Source of the DNA: DASQZK01 sp963809925
Lineage (GTDB): Bacteria; Bacteroidota; Bacteroidia; Bacteroidales; GCA-2748055
Length of the DNA: 64,000 bases
Assembly (NCBI GenBank): GCA_963809925.1
Contig: CAWELH010000009.1
Location: 62,001-126,000 of the forward strand
Direction: 5' to 3'
The number at the start of each line of letters is the position of its first letter. Positions within the stretch are counted from its first letter, which is position 1. A program made the position numbers and the translations under genes. The notes under the pieces were generated by a model, which saw only the letters and a list, made by a program, of their open reading frames with translations, did no database searches and was not told the DNA's origin. Of the stretch, positions 33,300 through 42,123 are shown piece by piece.

Positions 33300-34944
33300 T
33301 GGGTCCCACCGTTCATCAGCGCCCACGGGCAAAACCGTGGCTATTATTTGGTAACCGCTCCGCGGTAGGGATGCCAGCAAATGAGATGAAAAGAAAGCAT
33401 CGAATGGGGCAATGCCAACAATATGTATCCGTCTGACTCGATTAATTCGATACCTCCTTAATGGACGGAAATCCATGTGTTTTTCCACGTTTATTGTGAT
33501 CCTATTTAATCACGTTGAATGGCAATTCCCGGTTGGGTGTCACCGTTCATCAGCGCCCACGGGCAAAACCGTGGCTATTATTTGGTAACCGCTCCGCGGT
33601 AGGGATGCCAGCAAATGAGATGAAAAGAAAGCATCGAATGGGGCAATGCCAACAATATGTATCCGTCTGACTCGATTAATTCTATACCTCCCTGAATGGA
33701 CGGAAATCCATGTGTTTTTCCACGTTTATTGTGATTCTATTTAATCACGTTGAATGGCAATTTCCGGTTGGGTCCCACCGTTCATCAGCGCCCACGGGCA
33801 AAACCGTGGCTATTATTTGGTAACCGCTCCGCGGTAGGGATGCCAGCAAATGAGATGAAAAGAAAGCATCGAATGGGGCAATGCCAACAATATGTATCCG
33901 TCTGACTCGATTAATTCGATACCTCCCTGAATGGACGGAAATCCATGTGTTTTTCCACGTTTATTGTGATTCTATTTAATCACGTTGAATGGCAATTTCC
34001 GGTTGGGTCCCACCGTTCATCAGCGCCCACGGGCAAAACCGTGGCTATTATTTGGTAACCGCTCCGCGGTAGGGATGCCAGCAAATGAGATGAAAAGAAA
34101 GTATCGAATGGGGCAATGCCAAAATATGTATCCGTCTGACTCGATTATTCGATACCTCCTGAATGGACGGAAATCCATGTGTTTTTCCACGTTTATTGTG
34201 ATCCTATTTAATCACGTTGAATGGCAATTCCCGGTTGGGTTCCACCGTTCATCAGCGCCCACGGGCAAAACCGTGGCTATTATTTGGTAACCGCTCCGCG
34301 GTAGGGATGCCAGCAAATGAGATGAAAAGAAAGCATCGAATGGGGCAATGCCAACAATATGTATCCGTTTGACTCGATTAATTCGATACCTCCTTAATGG
34401 ACGGAAATCCATGTGTTTTTCCACGTTTATTGTGATCCTATTTAATCACGTTGAATGGCAATTCCCGGTTGGGTCCCACCGTTCATCAGCGCCCACGGGC
34501 AAAACCGTGGCTATTATTTGGTAACCGCTCCGCGGTAGGGATGCCAGCAAATGAGATGAAAAGAAAGCATCGAATGGGGCAATGCCAACAATATGTATCC
34601 GTCTGACTCGATTAATTCGATACCTCCTTAATGGACGGAAATCCATGTGTTTTTCCACGTTTATTGTGATTCTATTTAATCACGTTGAATGGCAATTCCC
34701 GGTTGGGTCCCACCGTTCATCAGCGCTCACGGGCAAAACCGTGGCTATTATTTGGTAACCGCTCCGCGGTAGGGATGCCAGCAAATGAGATGAAAAGAAA
34801 GCATCGAATGGGGCAATGCCAATAATATGTATCCGTCTGACTCGATTAATTCGATACCTCCCTGAATGGACGGAAATCCATGTGTTTTTCCACGTTTATT
34901 GTGATTCTATTTAATCACGTTGAATGGCAATTCCCGGTTGGGTG
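33300..34944. repeat. Tandem array of seven ~234-bp units, non-coding
   Basis: The same anchor (CCGTTCATCAGCG) occurs at 33309, 33543, 33778, 34013, 34245, 34479 and 34713, giving spacings of 234, 235, 235, 232, 234 and 234 bases. Copies differ by single substitutions and 1-base indels and have no variable spacers. Each unit holds several short dyads: CCACGGGCAAAACCGTGG, ACCGCTCCGCGGT, ATGGACGGAAATCCAT and GTGATCCTATTTAATCAC. Short minus-strand open frames recur in some copies but are broken by indels in others. The left flank (33221-33300) has a separate strong hairpin around CCGGGGAGGAGTACCCCGG. No transposase or integrase lies alongside. Confidence 0.93.
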
Positions 34945-34948
34945 TCAG

Positions 34949-34992
34949 ACCGCGGAGCGGTGACCCAATGATAGCCACGGTTTTGCCCGTGG
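34949..34992 (-). repeat. Inverted partial copy of the array unit at its right end
   Basis: These 44 bases are the reverse complement, with about five mismatches, of the part of each unit running from CCACGGGCAAAACC to CCGCTCCGCGGT. The array therefore ends in an inverted copy five bases after the last direct copy stops. Confidence 0.85.
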
Positions 34993-35141
34993 TTTATCGT
35001 GGTATCCCCTGATATTCGGAAATGCGTTCACAGACCCCCGGAGGGGTTTCCCAAAATATGTTTTATAATTTTAGTTACGTTGCGTGTGGAATGCGGCAAA
35101 AATTAATAGTCAGGTCAGGGGCCTTAACCGCCACCGAGCTC

Positions 35142-36749
35142 TTATAACTTCTCCTGTCTTTTCTTCATCAATACGCTGACCAGAGTATAAAGCAGAATAA
35201 TAATGCCTGTAAACACCGATATTCTGCCGAAATAGTCTCCATATTTAACATAGAAGGTGATACTGTCATTTGCATTCAGTGTGTCTTTCAACCCACCCCT
35301 TTTCCACCAGCCGAGTGTTTGAAGCATATCGCCTCTCTGATTGATGAAGGATGACATTCCAGTATTGGCTGATCTCGCTATACTTCTTCTGGTTTCGATG
35401 GCACGAAGAGAAGCAAAACTATTGTGTTGTATAAATCCCGGGGTATTTCCCCACCATCCGTCATTGGTAATAATAAAGATAAAGTTTGCCCCGGCCTGTG
35501 CGACATATTGTGTCACGAATTCTCCAAAGATTGATTCATAGCATATCACCGGACCGACGCGTGTGCTGTCCTGGGGTGACGGGAATGCTTCTCTGTAGTC
35601 CTGTGTGCCGTGGCTTCTGAAGGTACCGCCCAATCGCAGTGTAAGCTTTTCCAGAAAGCGGAGGTATCCGGTATATGGCATCTTCTCAACACCAACAACA
35701 AGTTGTGATTTATGATATATGGGAATATTCTCGGACGTGTCAACCTGGATGGCAGAGTTAAAACTATCGTAGAAATAGTCCTCATGGAAAGGTCGGGCAG
35801 TTTTTGATGCTGAATCTGCACTTTGGTAAAGCTTATATGTAGTTGCGCCGAGCACGAATTTGGACCGCGGATGCCGGTAAATGAAATCCTTGAGTCGAAG
35901 TATGCTTTTGTTGAATTTTATCTCGCTCTCCCATACGTTATTATTGATGAAAGTCTCGGGTGCCACGAAATAATCGGTGGCAGGTGAACTCAGTGAATCG
36001 GCAATATTCAGAAGAATATCCATTTGCTGCTCGGGGGGAATATCGTTGAATTTTTGGTAAGGATCTATATTTGGTTGGATGACGGCGATATTGTAAGGGT
36101 CGGATTTTTCGGTATAAGTGTAGTAGCGGACCAGTGACCAGGTAACAGGGAAGATGATCAGTACTGCGGCAAGCAGAGTTTCAAAAAGCACAGGTCTGAC
36201 CGTCCTGTTGTTTAAGTACGATTGAAGGGTCTTAAAAAGTAGCAGGTTCACCATAAGGACCCAGGCTGTACCGCCAAGAGTTCCCGTAAATTCATACCAT
36301 TGGATGAGACGGATATTATGTGCAAAGCCATTCCCAAGGTTTAGCCAGGTCCATGATATCTCGCCATGCAGGTAGAAGTATTCGAATGCAATCCAGTAGA
36401 ACAACAGTGCAAAGTAGCCGAATCTATTTCCAAGCCTCCGGTGAGTTTGCGAGAACAGCCAGAATGTAATGCCCATTAAGAACGAATTGACACCTACGGC
36501 TAAAAGCATTCCCGGAAATGAAGCATTTTTGACCCACCAGGTAGTGATAATATTCCAGATGGCAAAAGTGAGAAAGGGGAGCCAGAACCAGGAAGAACCC
36601 CTGACTTTTCGTTTAACCATGTCTGCTTCAACAAACAGAAGTGGGATAAATGCCACGAAAAGAAAAAGTCCGCTGCCCCATGTATACCAGGCCGGCACAA
36701 ACAAAACACTTGAGAGAAGGCAGAGGGATAATTGTTGTTTTCGAGTCAT
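35142..36749 (-). CDS. lnt: Apolipoprotein N-acyltransferase
   Basis: Lnt (about 535 residues) adds the third acyl chain to lipoproteins at the periplasmic face of the inner membrane. The N-terminal half has about six hydrophobic segments (for example LLSSVLFVPAWYTWGSGLFL and AVGVNSFLMGITFWLF). The nitrilase-like domain begins at IAVIQPNIDPYQKF and keeps the catalytic set: Glu in FVAPETFI, Lys in RSKFVLGATTYK and Cys in GPVICYESIFGEFV, with FIFIITNDGWWGNTPG near the end. A final membrane helix (ISVFTGIIILLYTLVSVLM) closes the protein. ATG 36749 is preferred to 36770 because the first helix follows directly. It appears monocistronic; the many lipoproteins in the window are potential substrates. 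Confidence 0.94.
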   Translation of the reverse strand: MTRKQQLSLCLLSSVLFVPAWYTWGSGLFLFVAFIPLLFVEADMVKRKVRGSSWFWLPFLTFAIWNIITTWWVKNASFPGMLLAVGVNSFLMGITFWLFSQTHRRLGNRFGYFALLFYWIAFEYFYLHGEISWTWLNLGNGFAHNIRLIQWYEFTGTLGGTAWVLMVNLLLFKTLQSYLNNRTVRPVLFETLLAAVLIIFPVTWSLVRYYTYTEKSDPYNIAVIQPNIDPYQKFNDIPPEQQMDILLNIADSLSSPATDYFVAPETFINNNVWESEIKFNKSILRLKDFIYRHPRSKFVLGATTYKLYQSADSASKTARPFHEDYFYDSFNSAIQVDTSENIPIYHKSQLVVGVEKMPYTGYLRFLEKLTLRLGGTFRSHGTQDYREAFPSPQDSTRVGPVICYESIFGEFVTQYVAQAGANFIFIITNDGWWGNTPGFIQHNSFASLRAIETRRSIARSANTGMSSFINQRGDMLQTLGWWKRGGLKDTLNANDSITFYVKYGDYFGRISVFTGIIILLYTLVSVLMKKRQEKL

Positions 36750-37040
36750 CAGAAAGACGCTTTGAAGCACAAATTAAACGAATTAAGATGGAATTTTGCC
36801 ATATTCAACGATAGTTTTTAAATATTGTTATATAATGGAAGTTTAAATGAATTAGAATTAGTTTCTTTGTAGTACCGGAATTTTGTAGTGCGGGGTAAGT
36901 ATTATGGATCAGCCTTCAACCCGTGAAACCCGGCAGGGTCCGGACCAGTGGTTTCCGGACCTGTATGTTTTTTCCGGAACATTATTCTACCCGGATTGTG
37001 GCTCAGGAAGTCACCAGGAGACAATCGTTATGAGTTTTTA

Positions 37041-37676
37041 ATGGGCATTGAACTCGAAATATTCTGGAAGGGTATTATCATAGGGCTGATGGCCTCAATA
37101 CCACTTGGGCCCATCGGTGTTTTGTGTGTACAAAGGACCCTGAACAAGGGTAAAAGGTCGGGCTTATATTCCGGACTCGGAGCCACGGCTGCCGATACGC
37201 TGTTTGCGCTCATTGCCAGTTTCGGTGTTACCTTTATCATATCCTTTGTAAAAGAACAGCATATTTATTTTCAGCTGATCGGCGGTCTCATCGTGATCTA
37301 TCTTGGTATTCATATTTTCTATACCAATCCGGTACGTCAGCTGCGGCTTCAACGAATGAACCGCAATAAGTTGTCGCAGGATTTCTTCTCTGTCTTCTTT
37401 CTCACCATCACCAATCCAATGGGTATCTTCTTTTTTCTCGCCATGTTCGCCGGGCTCAATATTGCTTCCGGACCGTTCAGCCTGATCAGGTTGAGCACCA
37501 TGGTTGCCGGTGTGAGCATAGGTTCGGGTGGCTGGTGGTTTCTTCTCAGTACATTCGTCGATTACTGGCGCGACAGGTTCAGACTAAAAAATATATGGTG
37601 GATGAACAAGGTTGCCGGAGTGGTCATCTTCACGTTGGGCATTGCAGCGATTATCAGTATTTGGATTATTCGGTAA
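37041..37676 (+). CDS. LysE-family amino-acid exporter
   Basis: A membrane exporter of about 211 residues in the LysE/RhtB superfamily, with six predicted helices. The family signature is clear in the first helix and loop: MASIPLGPIGVLCVQRTLNK followed by GKRSGLYSGLGATAADTLFA. Other helices include LIGGLIVIYLGIHIFYT, FFFLAMFAGLNIASGP and KVAGVVIFTLGIAAIISIWI. The ATG at 37041 begins directly before the first helix; an upstream frame from 36948 would add an unrelated 31-residue extension. The substrate cannot be predicted. It stands alone between lnt (divergent) and a foldback repeat region. Confidence 0.9.
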   Translation: MGIELEIFWKGIIIGLMASIPLGPIGVLCVQRTLNKGKRSGLYSGLGATAADTLFALIASFGVTFIISFVKEQHIYFQLIGGLIVIYLGIHIFYTNPVRQLRLQRMNRNKLSQDFFSVFFLTITNPMGIFFFLAMFAGLNIASGPFSLIRLSTMVAGVSIGSGGWWFLLSTFVDYWRDRFRLKNIWWMNKVAGVVIFTLGIAAIISIWIIR

Positions 37677-37680
37677 ATGG

Positions 37681-38060
37681 GGGTGATGGGGTGATGGAGT
37701 GATGGAGTGATGAGGTGATGGAGTGATGAGGTGATGGAGTTATGAAGTTAGGGAGTGAGGGAGTGATTTGCCTCCGCTTAAGCTACGGCGGACGCGGTGA
37801 GGTGATGAGGTGTTCTTTAGATCACTCTCCAATTCACCAAATCACCAAATAAGAAGTGATGGAGTTATGAAGTTAGAGGTTAGGAGGTGATGAGGAGAGC
37901 GTGAGAGGTGTTTGTAGAAACGCTTCTTCCATGCCGGAGGCATTCTCCAACAATAGCCATGATTTTGCCCATGGATTGGTAAATGTTCTTAAATTCATCC
38001 CCAATTCTACAAACCGCGTCCGCCGTAGCTTAAGCGAAGGAGGATCACCAAATCACCAAA
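37681..38060. repeat. Foldback repeat element 1
   Basis: A non-coding element with G-rich GGTGATGGAGTGATG repeats at its left (37681-37760) and complementary ATCACCAAATCACC repeats at its right (38041-38060). Inside are a perfect 24-base inverted repeat (37775-37798 with 38013-38036, CGCTTAAGCTACGGCGGACG and complement) and a hairpin core related to the 33-kb array (37948-37980). About 110 bases from CGCTTCTTCCATGCC onwards match element 2 near 47.9 kb. No transposase is present. Confidence 0.8.
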
Positions 38061-38420
38061 TATTTAGGCTTTGCCCTTTTTGCAGAGTGGTTTTGTATGG
38101 ATCTCTGTTGAAGAACATAGTCGGGGAACACTGAGATTTGTTCTTTCTGCGCATTAAGGGTGGCGGGTGGGGGGTGGGATCCCCTGAATATAGTATATAA
38201 GAACTATATTATTCCAAATTCCGGACTATCTGATTCGTGGATCAATTGTTTTCAGATTTATTTATAGAAGACTTCTTCCATAACTTCCTAACTTTCTAAC
38301 TTTCTAACTTTCTAACTTCCTAACTCCACCACCCCCTCACTCCCCAACATTTCCATCCATTTCTTCCAAAATCCTTATTTTTTCATTTATCTTTGGCAGG
38401 TTACCATAAGCGGGTTGGCG
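38061..38420. other. Intergenic region before the acyltransferase gene
   Basis: About 360 bases without a credible gene. A pyrimidine-rich stretch with repeated CTAACTTT units lies at 38283-38325, directly before a C/T-rich stretch. Its short repeats complement the AAGTTAG motifs in foldback element 1 (37745-37755, 37868-37878). Confidence 0.5.
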
Positions 38421-40238
38421 ATGAAAAAACTGATCGAAACTGAAGATATCATCAGAGCAGCAAAGCTGAATAAATTTGGAGGTGCCAGCGCTGCCAGGGT
38501 ATTAATGCTGCTTCTTCGGATAAACAAGATCAATAAGCTATACGCTGAAATATCACATAAACAGGGCATTGAATTTATCGATACACTTATCAGCGAACTG
38601 AAGCTGAATTTTGAAGTCAGCGAGGAAGAACTGAACCGCATTCCCAGAACCGGAGCTTTCATCACCATATCAAACCATCCGTTCGGAGGGATTGATGGCA
38701 TGCTGATGGTTAAGATCATCTCCATGATACGCCCTGACTATAAAGTGCTCGCCAACTTCCTTATGCAGCGTGTTGAGCCGGTGAAAGATTTCATTTTACC
38801 CGTTAACCCGTTCGAAGATCGCAAAGATATAAAGTCCAGTGTAACGGGTATCAAGTACGCTCTGAAGCACCTCAGCGATGGAAATCCGCTTGGGATTTTT
38901 CCTTCCGGTGAGGTTTCCAGTTACAACATGTACACAGTGGGGATCAGTGACAAAAAATGGCAGGCTTCAGCATTAAAAATGATTAAAAAAGCCGGGGTAC
39001 CGGTAGTGCCGATTTATTTCACCGGATCGAACAGCCGTTTATTTCATCTCCTGGGACTGATTCATCCGTCATTACGTACAGTGAGGCTTCCGTCAGAGTT
39101 GTTTAATAAGAAAAAGCGTGTTATACGGATACGGATAGGTAACCCGATAAGTGTAAAAGACCAGGCGCAATTCCATGATATAGATCGTTATGGACGCTTC
39201 CTGCGGGCCAAAACCTATGCCCTCGGATCTGCCATAGAAGTTCATAAGTTTTTTAAGTCCGGCATCACAAGATCGAGGAAAGTTGAGGAGGTAATTCCTT
39301 CTGTAAACAGGGAGTTGCTCGAACAGGAAGTGAACCAGATCAGGGAACGTTACATGTTATTTGAAAGCGGCGAATTCCAGGTATTTTGTGCACCATCCTA
39401 TTGTTTGCCTGCCATCATGAATGAGATGGGTCGTTTGCGTGAACTCACTTTCCGTCTGATCGGCGAGGGAACGAACCGAAGTATCGACATTGATGAGTTC
39501 GATCTCTATTATAACCATCTGTTTGTGTGGGACAACAACGAAAAAAAGATCGTTGGTGCCTATAGAGTCGGAAAAGGAAAAGAGATTATGGCTCAATATG
39601 GGATAAATGGATTTTATATCAAGAGCCTTTTTCGCATTAGCCCCAAGTTCTACAGTATACTTGAACAGTCGCTGGAACTCGGGCGGTCATTCATTGTAGC
39701 CGATTATCAGAAAAAACCGTTGCCTTTGTTCCTGCTCTGGAAAGGAATCCTGTACTTCCTTATCAAAAATCCCGAATTTCGCTATCTTATTGGTCCGGTC
39801 AGCATCAGCAACCGTTTTTCAAACTTCTCGAAGGGCATGATCATTCGATATATCATGATGAACCATTATAGTCATGAATTTGCAAAATACATCAGGTCGC
39901 GCAAAAAGTTTGTGGTTGAGGAATCCCGTGATCTCGACACGGAGATACTAATGGAAACAGCTGATGACCTGAATAAATTTGATAAATTTATTAAGGATGT
40001 GGATACATCCAATTACAATATGCCTGTACTGCTCAAGAAATATCTCAAACAAAACGGGAAGATCATCGGCTTTAATATTGATCCAAAGTTCAATAATGCC
40101 CTCGATGGATTGCTGATTCTCGATGTATACGACGTACCCATTGAAACCATTTCCTCCCTCTCGAAAGAAATCAATGACGAGTCGATTCTCGAGCGTTTTT
40201 CCGTTCAGGAAATGTATAACGAACCCCCAAGAATTTAA
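38421..40238 (+). CDS. Bifunctional acyltransferase: PlsC-like domain fused to GNAT/OlsB-like domain (OlsF-like)
   Basis: A 605-residue two-domain protein. The N-terminal glycerolipid acyltransferase domain (about 45-265) has the HxxxxxD site His86-Asp92 in SNHPFGGIDGMLM and LGIFPSGEVSSYN as the second block. The C-terminal OlsB-like N-acyltransferase/GNAT domain (about 290-520) has YMLFESGEFQVFCAPS, KKIVGAYRVGKG, FIVADYQKKPLPLFLLWKG and FRYLIGPVSISNRFS. This matches the OlsF type, in which one protein makes ornithine (or another amino-acid) lipid by N- then O-acylation, and relates to the glycine-lipid enzymes of Bacteroides. ATG 38421 is used in place of an in-frame TTG six bases earlier. 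The dipeptidase gene follows after five bases. Confidence 0.88.
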   Translation: MKKLIETEDIIRAAKLNKFGGASAARVLMLLLRINKINKLYAEISHKQGIEFIDTLISELKLNFEVSEEELNRIPRTGAFITISNHPFGGIDGMLMVKIISMIRPDYKVLANFLMQRVEPVKDFILPVNPFEDRKDIKSSVTGIKYALKHLSDGNPLGIFPSGEVSSYNMYTVGISDKKWQASALKMIKKAGVPVVPIYFTGSNSRLFHLLGLIHPSLRTVRLPSELFNKKKRVIRIRIGNPISVKDQAQFHDIDRYGRFLRAKTYALGSAIEVHKFFKSGITRSRKVEEVIPSVNRELLEQEVNQIRERYMLFESGEFQVFCAPSYCLPAIMNEMGRLRELTFRLIGEGTNRSIDIDEFDLYYNHLFVWDNNEKKIVGAYRVGKGKEIMAQYGINGFYIKSLFRISPKFYSILEQSLELGRSFIVADYQKKPLPLFLLWKGILYFLIKNPEFRYLIGPVSISNRFSNFSKGMIIRYIMMNHYSHEFAKYIRSRKKFVVEESRDLDTEILMETADDLNKFDKFIKDVDTSNYNMPVLLKKYLKQNGKIIGFNIDPKFNNALDGLLILDVYDVPIETISSLSKEINDESILERFSVQEMYNEPPRI

Positions 40239-40243
40239 TACGG

Positions 40244-41470
40244 ATGAGAACGCTGAGTTTCTTTTTACCCGGTGTGTTGATGCTGTCCTCCTGCAGTTTT
40301 CGGCCCGGAAAGACGGATGATATTTCGAGATTTCATCAAACAATCATTACTATCGACAGCCATACCGATACACCTCTCGAACTGATGGATGCCGGTTTTG
40401 ACTTCGGGGAGCGCCATGATCCCGCAGATAACGGCTCGAAGATCGATCTGCCGAGGATGGATGAAGGTGGGCTCGATGGGATTTTCTTTGGTGTTTTTGT
40501 TGGTCAGGGTAAAAGAGATGCTGCCGGGAACCAGTCAGCTACCAGAAAGGCCTTTCAGATTACCGATTCCATCTATGCCACGGTCGGACGTTATCACGAC
40601 AGGCTTGAAATCGCGGAGCATCCCGAAGATATTTACAGGATTACCAGAGCCGGCAAGCACGCTGTCTTTATCGGTATGGAAAATGGTTACCCGGTGGAGG
40701 GAGACCTCAGCCTGATCGACAGTTTTTACAATCGCGGCATACGGTACATTACCCTGTGTCATTCGAGCAACAATGATATCTGTGATTCGTCAACCGATGA
40801 AAAAGGACCCGAATACCATGGTCTTTCAGCATTGGGCGAAGCCATGGTACAACGGATGAACGATTTGGGTATCATGGTGGATATCTCACATGTCTCCGAT
40901 GAGGCGTTTTACGATGTAATCAGCCTTTCAGAAGCACCTGTCATAGCTTCACACTCTTGTGCCCGGGCATTGTGCGACAATCCGCGGAACCTCAGCGATG
41001 ACATGTTGCGGAAACTGGCTGAGAATGGAGGCGTGATCCAGATGTGTATTCTGAGCGCCTATGTGGTTACCCCCGATCCCAATCCTCAGCGCGATTCGGC
41101 AAGGGAGGCCGTCAAAGCCCGCTATGGTGATTATTATTCGCTCGATGATGAAGTCAGGAATGCATTTATGAAAGACTGGCATCAGGTGGATAAGGACTTT
41201 CCGCCTGTGCTTGCTGATGTGAGCGATGTAGTTGATCATATCGATCATATTGTTCATGTGGCAGGCATTGATCATGTGGGCATAGGGACTGATTTTGATG
41301 GCGGCGGCGGGGTTAACGGTTGCTACGATGTAAGTGAATTGCCGAATATTACGGCAGAATTGTTAAAACGGGGGTACAGTCATAAGGATATCAGAAAGAT
41401 ATGGGGTGAGAATCTCCTAAGGGTCATGCGCAAAGCAGAAGCTGTATCGAAAAAAAGGCTGTCCTCATAA
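40244..41470 (+). CDS. M19-family membrane dipeptidase, lipoprotein
   Basis: A 408-residue zinc dipeptidase of the renal dipeptidase/AC family. The N-terminus ends in a lipobox (PGVLMLSSCSF), so it is probably membrane-anchored outside the cytoplasm. Metal and substrate residues appear in order: His-x-Asp in TIDSHTDTPLEL, the bridging Glu in FIGMENGYPVEGD, YITLCHSSNNDICDS, His in VDISHVSDEAFYDV, His in VIASHSCARALC and Asp in GIGTDFDGGGGV. It follows the OlsF-like gene after five bases, so co-transcription is likely, though no functional link is known. The 3' end overlaps a terminator that serves the opposite strand. Confidence 0.93.
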   Translation: MRTLSFFLPGVLMLSSCSFRPGKTDDISRFHQTIITIDSHTDTPLELMDAGFDFGERHDPADNGSKIDLPRMDEGGLDGIFFGVFVGQGKRDAAGNQSATRKAFQITDSIYATVGRYHDRLEIAEHPEDIYRITRAGKHAVFIGMENGYPVEGDLSLIDSFYNRGIRYITLCHSSNNDICDSSTDEKGPEYHGLSALGEAMVQRMNDLGIMVDISHVSDEAFYDVISLSEAPVIASHSCARALCDNPRNLSDDMLRKLAENGGVIQMCILSAYVVTPDPNPQRDSAREAVKARYGDYYSLDDEVRNAFMKDWHQVDKDFPPVLADVSDVVDHIDHIVHVAGIDHVGIGTDFDGGGGVNGCYDVSELPNITAELLKRGYSHKDIRKIWGENLLRVMRKAEAVSKKRLSS

Positions 41471-41481
41471 GAAAACAGCCT
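41450..41481 (-). terminator. Terminator for the superoxide dismutase gene, inside the 3' end of the dipeptidase gene
   Basis: AGGCTGT (41456-41462) pairs with ACAGCCT (41475-41481). Read on the minus strand, the hairpin ends in seven T. It lies 40 bases after the sod stop and overlaps the last codons of the convergent dipeptidase gene. Confidence 0.75.
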
Positions 41482-41520
41482 CAAAGTTAACTACCAACTA
41501 AAAAATTTATCAAAACCATA

Positions 41521-42123
41521 TTATGCATTATACCGTCTGGCCACTTCTTTCCAGTTGACAACGTTCCAGAAGGCATCAATGTACTCGGGACGTCTGTTCT
41601 GATATTTCAGGTAATAGGCGTGTTCCCACACATCCAGACCAAGGACGGGCTTCCCTTTCACTTCAGCTATGTCCATCAGCGGATTATCCTGGTTTGGTGT
41701 GGAAACGACGTCAAGGCTGCCATCACCCTTTTTGATCAGCCAGGCCCAGCCTGAACCAAATCGTGTAGCTGCGGCATTGTTGAATTTCTCTTTAAAAGCA
41801 TCAAATGACCCGAAACTTTTAGTGATGGCGGCAGACAAGGTGTCGTCGGGTTTCCCACCTCCTTTTGGTGACATGACCGACCAGAAAAGGCCGTGATTAT
41901 AATAACCCCCACCATTATTTCTTACCGCAGCTGAGGCTTTCGAGACAGAGGCAAGTATTTCTTCAATTTTTTTTCCCGCGAGATCAGTCCCCTCGACAGC
42001 ACCGTTGAGTTTCGAGGTATAACCCCCATGGTGCTTAGTGTAATGTATTTCCATTGTACGTGCGTCAATGTAGGGTTCCAGTGCATCATATCCATAATTC
42101 AATTCAGGTAATTCGAATGCCAT
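41521..42123 (-). CDS. sodB: Superoxide dismutase (Fe/Mn family)
   Basis: A 200-residue Fe/Mn superoxide dismutase. The metal ligands are all visible: first His in EIHYTKHHGGY, second His in NNGGGYYNHGLFWSVMSP, and Asp and His in GLDVWEHAYYLKYQNRRPEY. The WAWLIKKGDG segment and FGSGWAWL agree with the family. Glycines in GGYYNHGLFW and the Q or H position that distinguishes iron from manganese are consistent with an iron or cambialistic enzyme, but metal choice is not certain from sequence. There is no signal peptide, so it is cytosolic. It ends at a good terminator and is monocistronic. Confidence 0.95.
   Translation of the reverse strand: MAFELPELNYGYDALEPYIDARTMEIHYTKHHGGYTSKLNGAVEGTDLAGKKIEEILASVSKASAAVRNNGGGYYNHGLFWSVMSPKGGGKPDDTLSAAITKSFGSFDAFKEKFNNAAATRFGSGWAWLIKKGDGSLDVVSTPNQDNPLMDIAEVKGKPVLGLDVWEHAYYLKYQNRRPEYIDAFWNVVNWKEVARRYNA

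Noticed and set aside
33300..34944. CRISPR array
   Set aside because: The entire 234-base unit is conserved, there are no unique spacers and no cas genes.
37681..38060. Insertion sequence
   Set aside because: Inverted repeats are present but there is no transposase frame; treated as a foldback or MITE-like repeat.
37901..38134. A 77-codon gene downstream of the LysE-family exporter
   Set aside because: It lies inside the foldback repeat, crosses its hairpins and has no conserved features; the related repeat at 47.9 kb does not keep the frame.
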